Source: Desulfotignum sp. (GTDB lineage Bacteria > Desulfobacterota > Desulfobacteria > Desulfobacterales > Desulfobacteraceae). Taken from it: 9,972 nucleotides of DNA. The translations under genes and the position numbers were made by a program. Shown piece by piece: positions 4,954 through 9,972 of this stretch (within the stretch, counting starts at the first letter, position 1; each line of letters starts with the position of its first letter). The notes beneath the pieces were generated by a model. That model saw only the letters and a program-made list of their open reading frames with translations, had not been told where the DNA came from and ran no database searches. Location: positions 1 through 9,972 of the forward strand of contig JAIPDY010000112.1 of the NCBI GenBank assembly GCA_021737445.1, written 5' to 3'.

Positions 4954-6378
4954 GTGCTGACCCGCCTTGTGTGTGCTGTAAAGGAAAAAAAACTGGCTGC
5001 TGCCATTGAAAAAAGATTGTCCCAGGCTGATATCCGGCTGAAAATTTTTCCCCATCCCCGAAATGCCTGGCAGGATCTGGTAAGAAGCGGCTCTGATGTA
5101 TTTGTCATCAGCCGGACCCTGATTCCCAGACCAGTGGATGACAGTGTGGCCATCCTCAACAATCTGCCGGAAAAACCCATTACCATTATTTTAGATGACC
5201 GGGAATCCTCACAGGAACATGCCGCGCTTCTGGGGGCCGGCGCAGATATGGTGCTGTATTCCGGACTGCCCCCGGACCGTCTGCTGGAGGCCATAGAAAC
5301 CAGCCTCACTGCCAGGCAGCAGTTTTATGATATGAACCGGTTTGATCACAGGGGACGGTTTCAGCCCAGGCTGCATGACTTTGTATCCAACAGCAGGGAC
5401 ATGCAGTTGTTTTTGGAGGAGGTGCGGCAGGTGGTGGCAAGTGATGCCAGCCTGCTGCTCCAGGGAGAAACAGGGGTGGGAAAAGAACACCTGTCCAGGG
5501 CGATTCATCTGGAAAGCCCCCGCTCCAGCGGCCCGTTCATCGCCCTGAACATGGCTGCCATTCCGGACCAGCTCATGGAAAGCGAGTTGTTTGGCCATGA
5601 ACAGGGGGCATTTACCGGTGCCATCCGGTCCCGGCGGGGGGCGTTTGAACTGGCCCACGGGGGCACCCTTTTTCTGGATGAAATCGGGGAGATGCCCCTG
5701 AAAATGCAGTCCAAACTGCTCCGGGTCCTGCAGGATCTGGAGTTCACACCTGTGGGGGGAGAATCACCTGTGTGGGTGGATGTGCGGGTGATTGCCGCCA
5801 CCAACAAGGATCTGGATCAGGAGATCAAAAACAGAAACTTCCGCCAGGACCTGTATTACCGGCTGGGGGTGATCACCCTGACACTGCCGCCGCTGCGCCG
5901 GCGCAAAGAGGATATTCCTGAAATGGCCGAACATTTTCTTGTGCAGCACACCCAGCAGGTGGGAAAAGAGATATCAGGGTTTTCCCGGGAGGCCATACAT
6001 GCCATGTGCAATTATGCCTGGCCCGGCAATGTCAGAGAACTCATGAATGTGATTGAACGGGCGGTTTTGCTCTGCCGGTCGGACAAAATCACCCTTGAAG
6101 ACCTGCCTGCAGGGTTCAGGGAAAACCAGAATCTGTCTCTGGAATGGCTCGGAACCGGCAAAACAGACCCGGCAGACTGGAACGGTATGACCCTGGATCA
6201 GGTGAAAACTGTCCTCATCACCCAGGTGGAGAAAGCATACCTTGAAATGGCGCTGAAAAAAACCCGGGGCCGGGTGGGAGAAGCAGCCAGACAGGCAGGT
6301 ATTCATCCCAGGGGCCTGTATGAAAAAATGAAAAAACTGGGGATTGATAAAAACCGGTTCAAGCCCGGGAACAGATGA
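4954..6378 (+). CDS. Sigma-54-dependent transcriptional activator with a degenerate receiver domain
   Basis: This 474-residue protein is an NtrC-family enhancer-binding protein, which remodels RNA polymerase-sigma-54 by ATP hydrolysis. Residues 1-125 have a receiver-like fold. However, the acidic pair is missing (LVCAVKEKK), the phosphate-acceptor Asp position reads VISRTL, and no conserved Lys is seen near YSGLPP. The AAA+ domain (about 143-375) is complete: Walker A GETGVGKE (171-178), GAFTGA (218-223), Walker B GGTLFLDE (236-243) and the NFRQDLYYRL arginine segment (295-304). A Fis-type helix-turn-helix lies near 435-465. The start is a GTG with GGAG ten bases upstream. An ATG at 4946 is out of frame. 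It probably binds the tandem repeats in the divergent region and activates the minus-strand operon. Control may be by ligand or partner instead of phosphorylation. Confidence 0.92.
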   Translation: MLTRLVCAVKEKKLAAAIEKRLSQADIRLKIFPHPRNAWQDLVRSGSDVFVISRTLIPRPVDDSVAILNNLPEKPITIILDDRESSQEHAALLGAGADMVLYSGLPPDRLLEAIETSLTARQQFYDMNRFDHRGRFQPRLHDFVSNSRDMQLFLEEVRQVVASDASLLLQGETGVGKEHLSRAIHLESPRSSGPFIALNMAAIPDQLMESELFGHEQGAFTGAIRSRRGAFELAHGGTLFLDEIGEMPLKMQSKLLRVLQDLEFTPVGGESPVWVDVRVIAATNKDLDQEIKNRNFRQDLYYRLGVITLTLPPLRRRKEDIPEMAEHFLVQHTQQVGKEISGFSREAIHAMCNYAWPGNVRELMNVIERAVLLCRSDKITLEDLPAGFRENQNLSLEWLGTGKTDPADWNGMTLDQVKTVLITQVEKAYLEMALKKTRGRVGEAARQAGIHPRGLYEKMKKLGIDKNRFKPGNR

Positions 6379-6405
6379 TATGGTAAAAGGACTGCAGGAG
6401 TAAAT

Positions 6406-8904
6406 ATGGGAAAACGATACCGTGTTGCAGGCCCGGCCGCATGGCTGGTATGTTTTAATCTTGTGCTTTGGCTTTGCTGGCCGGCCTTTGCTCAGAAGGA
6501 TGCTGGGCCGGTTCCGGAAACCCGATACCTTCAGGCCCAGTTCGGCCAGGTTCTTGAAAAAACAACCAGAGAGATTGCATCTCTTGAATCAGACCTGGCT
6601 GCTGAAAATCAGCATTTGAAAGAGGATCAGAAGCAGCAGGAGCGATACCATGCAAGCATGGCTTTTTTACAAGATCTTGTCATCTCAGGGGTGGGGGTTT
6701 CTGTACTTGAAAAAGGGGTGGAAGAGATCAACCTGTCCATGTCTGTTATCCAGTCCCGGCTCCAGGGCATCGCACAGCGCAGGGAAAAATTCCGCCAGGC
6801 CCTGTTGTCAACCAAAGAAAGAGCGGCCCTGCTGGATCAGCGCATTCAAGAATCAGAATCAGATCCTTTGCTGGACGCTGCTATTGTAAAAGAGTACCGC
6901 CAGTACCGGGAACTGCTCCAAAAAAAACAGCAGATCCTGTCAGTGGTCCTGGATTTGCTTTCACGACAGCATACAATCAATACAGACCTTTTCAACTCCT
7001 TTGAAGAGATCCGCACCAGACTGCAGGACCAGATAAAAGAGAAAAAAGGGGGTCAGATGTTCCAGCGCACAGAGCCCTGGAATGTGGTCTGGAGCGGCAA
7101 AACCTGGAAAAAGGAATGGGACCGGGCATCAAAATTTGTAAAAAATCTGCTGACCGGCACACTTCTCAAAGAAAAATGGCTTGTTGTAACAAAACAGGCC
7201 GGGTTTTCCGATGCCATGGTTTTTGGGGGATTGCTTCTGGCTGCACTGGCCGCCTTCAGGGGATTGGCTGTTGTCAGAAAAAAACAAAAGATTCAGGCGC
7301 TGGCCGGCCGGCGCACCGGATATCCCCTGCTTCTGGTCCAGGCCTGCGCCCCTCTGGTGATCTGGCTGCTGCTGGTCCATATATTTGCAAAAACACGCAT
7401 CAACCAGTTTTTCCCGGACCTTATCCAGTTTCTTTTTGCATTTCTGCTGGTTGTGCTGACAACCCGGATCACCTTTGTGGCCCTGCGGCCTGTTGTCCAG
7501 GAAAAACAGGCCGGATTTCTTTCGCTGGTGGTGCGGTGGCAGCCGGCGTTTGTCTGGGGGATACGCATATTTGCATTTTTGTATCTGTTTATCTACCGGT
7601 TTGTCTCTTTTCAGAGCGCTGTGCTGCCTTTTTTGCGGCTTGTTTTTGAGGTGCTGCTGGTTTTTGGCATATTTTTATTTTTCAAAGAGATCAGCCGCAT
7701 GGAAAACAGGCCCAAACACCTCCAGGCAGCTGCCCCACTTTCCAAGACAGTGGTATTGGCCGGGCTTGTTGCAGATGCAGCCGGGTATACATATTTTGCA
7801 GCCTACTGGTATATCTCATGGGGGATCACCATTGCGGTTTTGTGCATAACCACGCTGCTGGTGTATTCCATGCAGGATGTGGACCAGAAATTCAAACAGG
7901 CATTTGAGCCGGAAACCGGCAGCACACGGGGCATTTCCTATCCCTTTTACTGGATTTTATCCAATGGCATGTATCTGCTGATCGCCGTATTGGTATTCCT
8001 GGGCCTTGCTTTTTCCTGGGGAGCGGGAGAACACATTTTCCCATTTTTCCGGCAGATGTTCACCCGCCAGTACACCATGGGAAATATCCAGCTGAGTCTG
8101 TCAAGCTTCTTTTTTGCATTTCTGGTTATTTTTGTCACCTATGTGGCTGCCAGGTTCTGGAAACAGGTGATGTCTGAAAAGATTCTTGCAAAAAGCGGTC
8201 TTTCCACGGGCGCCAAAGATTCTGTGATCACGATCAGTGTCTATATTGTATGGGCCATAGGTATTCTTTTCAGCCTGACAGCATTCGGGTTGAACACTAC
8301 ATCGCTGGCCGTGGTGTTCGGGGCATTGAGTATAGGGCTTGGTTTCGGGCTCCAGAACATATTCAACAATTTTGTCAGCGGATTGATTCTGCTGTTTGAG
8401 CGACCCATCCAGGTGGGGGATGTGGTGGAAGTGGGCAGCATATGGGGGGAAGTCAAAAAAATCAATGTCCGGGCCACCCTGGTTCAGACCTATGACAACG
8501 CCTCTTTGATTATTCCCAATTCCGAATTCATCAGTTCTCTGGTCACCAACTGGAGCCACAGGGATCCCTATATACGCAGGGATTTGAAACTGGGGGTGGC
8601 ATACGGATCTGATACAGCCCTGGTGGAGAAACTTTTGTTCCAGGCAGCTGACACGGTGAAAGAGGTGTACCACCATCCCCGCAAACCCCAGGTGCAGTTC
8701 ATCGATTTTGGTGAAAGTTCCCTTGATTTCCGCCTGCGGTTCTGGTCTACTATTGATGAATTTCTCACAGCAGAAACCCGGCTGCGGTTTGAGATAGACC
8801 GGCTGTTCCGGGAAAACGATGTTGTGATTCCATTTCCCCAGCGGGATGTGCACATGAAGCTCCCGGCAAAACAGGAAAAAGCAGAGGAAAAGCTTGACCG
8901 GTAA
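6406..8904 (+). CDS. Large MscS-family mechanosensitive channel with periplasmic coiled-coil domain
   Basis: This 832-residue inner-membrane protein begins with a signal peptide ending at AFA-Q (about residue 29). A charged, Gln/Glu-rich helical region, probably periplasmic coiled coil, follows to about 220. Roughly ten to eleven membrane helices lie between 267 and 664. The pore helix and MscS core are clear: GLGFGLQNIFNNFVSGLILLF (644-664), then ERPIQVGDVVEVG, IPNSEFIS and the mixed C-terminal domain to 820. Such MscK- or YjeP-like channels release solutes when membrane tension rises. Length and layout resemble the large subgroup and not the 286-residue MscS. The ATG has AGGAG five bases upstream, 27 bp after the activator stop, so the two are probably cotranscribed. 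Its link to the divergent pathway is not shown. Confidence 0.93.
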   Translation: MGKRYRVAGPAAWLVCFNLVLWLCWPAFAQKDAGPVPETRYLQAQFGQVLEKTTREIASLESDLAAENQHLKEDQKQQERYHASMAFLQDLVISGVGVSVLEKGVEEINLSMSVIQSRLQGIAQRREKFRQALLSTKERAALLDQRIQESESDPLLDAAIVKEYRQYRELLQKKQQILSVVLDLLSRQHTINTDLFNSFEEIRTRLQDQIKEKKGGQMFQRTEPWNVVWSGKTWKKEWDRASKFVKNLLTGTLLKEKWLVVTKQAGFSDAMVFGGLLLAALAAFRGLAVVRKKQKIQALAGRRTGYPLLLVQACAPLVIWLLLVHIFAKTRINQFFPDLIQFLFAFLLVVLTTRITFVALRPVVQEKQAGFLSLVVRWQPAFVWGIRIFAFLYLFIYRFVSFQSAVLPFLRLVFEVLLVFGIFLFFKEISRMENRPKHLQAAAPLSKTVVLAGLVADAAGYTYFAAYWYISWGITIAVLCITTLLVYSMQDVDQKFKQAFEPETGSTRGISYPFYWILSNGMYLLIAVLVFLGLAFSWGAGEHIFPFFRQMFTRQYTMGNIQLSLSSFFFAFLVIFVTYVAARFWKQVMSEKILAKSGLSTGAKDSVITISVYIVWAIGILFSLTAFGLNTTSLAVVFGALSIGLGFGLQNIFNNFVSGLILLFERPIQVGDVVEVGSIWGEVKKINVRATLVQTYDNASLIIPNSEFISSLVTNWSHRDPYIRRDLKLGVAYGSDTALVEKLLFQAADTVKEVYHHPRKPQVQFIDFGESSLDFRLRFWSTIDEFLTAETRLRFEIDRLFRENDVVIPFPQRDVHMKLPAKQEKAEEKLDR

Positions 8905-9181
8905 GCATCATAAAACCAAAGTCAGGTCCGGCATTTTACTGATCCCTTTTGTGTGCCTGGCTGCTGCAGTTGGTCTGTTGTATGCAAAACCCCATATTTC
9001 AGGCTGGTTTGAGCACCCGCTATCTGTGCCGGTACTCACAGGAAACGGGCCTGAACAGGGCATCACTGTACATTATCATGAACGGCCCCCCTATTATGTG
9101 ACAGGTCCTTTAGGGGTGTACGGCCTGTGTGTCGATCCGGTAAAAAAAGCGTTTCTTTCAGCAGATATCCCTTTATTTTGA
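8894..9181 (+). pseudogene. N-terminal remnant of a sensor with a solute-binding (SBP_bac_3-type) periplasmic domain
   Basis: A TTG start at 8894 has AGAGGA five bases upstream and overlaps the end of the channel gene by 11 bp. The 95-residue product has a membrane-spanning signal segment (about 12-30). It then has ITVHYHERPPYYVTGPLGVYG and DPVKKAFLSADIP (57-93). These are the first strands of the periplasmic amino-acid-binding fold found in Desulfobacteraceae sensor kinases. The normal domain needs about 200 more residues. Here the frame stops at 9179-9181, and the next gene resumes in another frame at a membrane helix. The rest of the domain has apparently been deleted. A translated short peptide is possible, but it could not form the fold. 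Confidence 0.65.
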
Positions 9182-9182
9182 T

Positions 9183-9972
9183 ATGATTGTCCTGTTTGTG
9201 CTGGTGCTGGTGTTTGTGATTTTTCAATTGTACAAAGGACTGGTGCATGAAAAAAAGGTACTGGAAGACCGCGTTGCCCAACGCACCGGAGAATTATCAG
9301 ATTTAAACACAAACCTGCAGCAGGAGATAAACAAACACAAAAAATCCCAGCAGGCGCTTCAGAAAAGCGAAGAAAGATACCGGGCCTATTTTGAAGAAAA
9401 CATTGCCGGTGCATACATCTCCAGCCCTGCAGGCCGGCTGATCGCATGCAACCGGGAATATCTGCGCATCTTCGGGTTTTCAGACAGGCGCCAGGCACTT
9501 GACACTGCCCTGACCGATATCTACAGCATAAAAGCAGACCGGCAAAAATTTTTAGAGAGTTTGTTGAAAAACGGCCGGGTTTCAGGCTATGAAACCACCT
9601 TTAAAAAAACAGACGGCACCCTGGTTCATCTGATCGAAAATGCAGCAGCTGTGTTTGATGAAAACGGGAACCTGCAGCATATTCGGGGATTTTTGCTGGA
9701 TGTTACAGAGAAGCGCTCCCTGGAGGCCCAGCTGATCCAGACCCAGAAAATGGAATCCATCGGCAGGCTGGCCGGCGGCGTGGCCCATGATTTCAACAAC
9801 ATGCTCAACGTCATTTTGGGGCATACAGAGCTGGCACTGGACAAGGTGGACCCGTCTGCACCACTGCATAATAATTTGCAGCAGATCCGCAAGGCTGCCA
9901 GCCATTCCGCAGACATCACAAAGCAGCTGCTGGGATTTGCCAGAAAACAGACCATATCGCCCAAAGCCCTTG
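9183..9972 (+). CDS. PAS-HisKA sensor histidine kinase, N-terminally truncated and cut by the window edge
   Basis: The frame is open from 9144 to the window end, with the first ATG at 9183, and gives at least 263 residues. A membrane helix (MIVLFVLVLVFVIF, 1-14) is followed by a coiled coil (about 24-62, LEDRVAQRTGELSDLNTNL). A PAS domain comes next (about 62-175, SEERYRAYFEENIAGAYISS to GFLLDVTEKR). The dimerisation and H-box follow, with the phospho-accepting His202 in RLAGGVAHDFNNMLNVILGH. The HATPase domain would lie beyond the edge, perhaps with a receiver. No ribosome binding site precedes the ATG at 9183. The kinase looks like the back part of the gene whose sensor domain starts at 8894. 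The frame is well conserved and could still be expressed from an internal start. It may also be a decaying remnant. Confidence 0.75.
   Translation, partial: MIVLFVLVLVFVIFQLYKGLVHEKKVLEDRVAQRTGELSDLNTNLQQEINKHKKSQQALQKSEERYRAYFEENIAGAYISSPAGRLIACNREYLRIFGFSDRRQALDTALTDIYSIKADRQKFLESLLKNGRVSGYETTFKKTDGTLVHLIENAAAVFDENGNLQHIRGFLLDVTEKRSLEAQLIQTQKMESIGRLAGGVAHDFNNMLNVILGHTELALDKVDPSAPLHNNLQQIRKAASHSADITKQLLGFARKQTISPKAL

Noticed and set aside
6381..6396. GG-N10-GC match resembling a sigma-54 promoter just before the MscS gene
   Set aside because: The start point would fall at or after the ATG at 6406, so the ribosome binding site would not be transcribed. The -24 half is also weak (TGGTA).
9141..9149. 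Run of seven A's as a programmed frameshift site joining the two halves of the sensor kinase
   Set aside because: A shift there would join the frames but would not supply the missing bulk of the binding domain. Deletion explains the data better.

Overview
The window looks like chromosomal DNA of a Desulfobacteraceae-type sulfate reducer (Desulfobacterota). This is inferred from moderate GC content, the style of the proteins (NifX-like small protein, S-adenosylmethionine-decarboxylase-like protein, large MscS channel, PAS histidine kinase) and dense, overlapping operons. The genus cannot be fixed from the sequence alone. No tRNA, rRNA, insertion sequence or CRISPR array is visible.

Layout. 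The left half is on the minus strand. At the edge (1-29) is what may be the start of an unknown gene. Next comes a NifX/NifB-type small protein with a Cys/His tail (78-470) behind its own promoter. Upstream of it is a tight minus-strand operon that reads, in transcription order: a 54-residue very basic small protein (4457-4621), an AdoMet-decarboxylase (SpeD)-like pyruvoyl enzyme (4020-4421), a GNAT/FemAB-like acyltransferase (3048-4019), an ATP-grasp ligase (1799-3064) and a fold-type III PLP decarboxylase (579-1802). The last four are joined by abutting or overlapping start and stop codons, so they are almost certainly one translationally coupled unit.

The 332-bp divergent region (4622-4953) holds the control elements. 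There is a good sigma-54 (-24/-12) promoter facing the operon. About 96-138 bp upstream of its predicted start are three tandem TTTTCCG-type repeats containing a CCGAA/TTCGG dyad, which is the expected place for an enhancer. The first gene on the other side (4954-6378) is a sigma-54 enhancer-binding activator with an intact GAFTGA motif but a degenerate receiver domain. The natural reading is that this activator drives the divergent operon.

Downstream of the activator on the plus strand lie a large MscS-family channel (6406-8904) and a sensor kinase region. The kinase's periplasmic solute-binding domain is cut short by a stop at 9181. A membrane-anchored PAS-HisKA kinase then continues in another frame from about 9183 to the window edge.

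The main point of interest is the predicted sigma-54-controlled pathway. It pairs two unrelated decarboxylases (pyruvoyl and PLP) with an ATP-grasp ligase and an acyltransferase. This gene content fits synthesis of a small amine conjugate or peptide-like compound of unknown identity.
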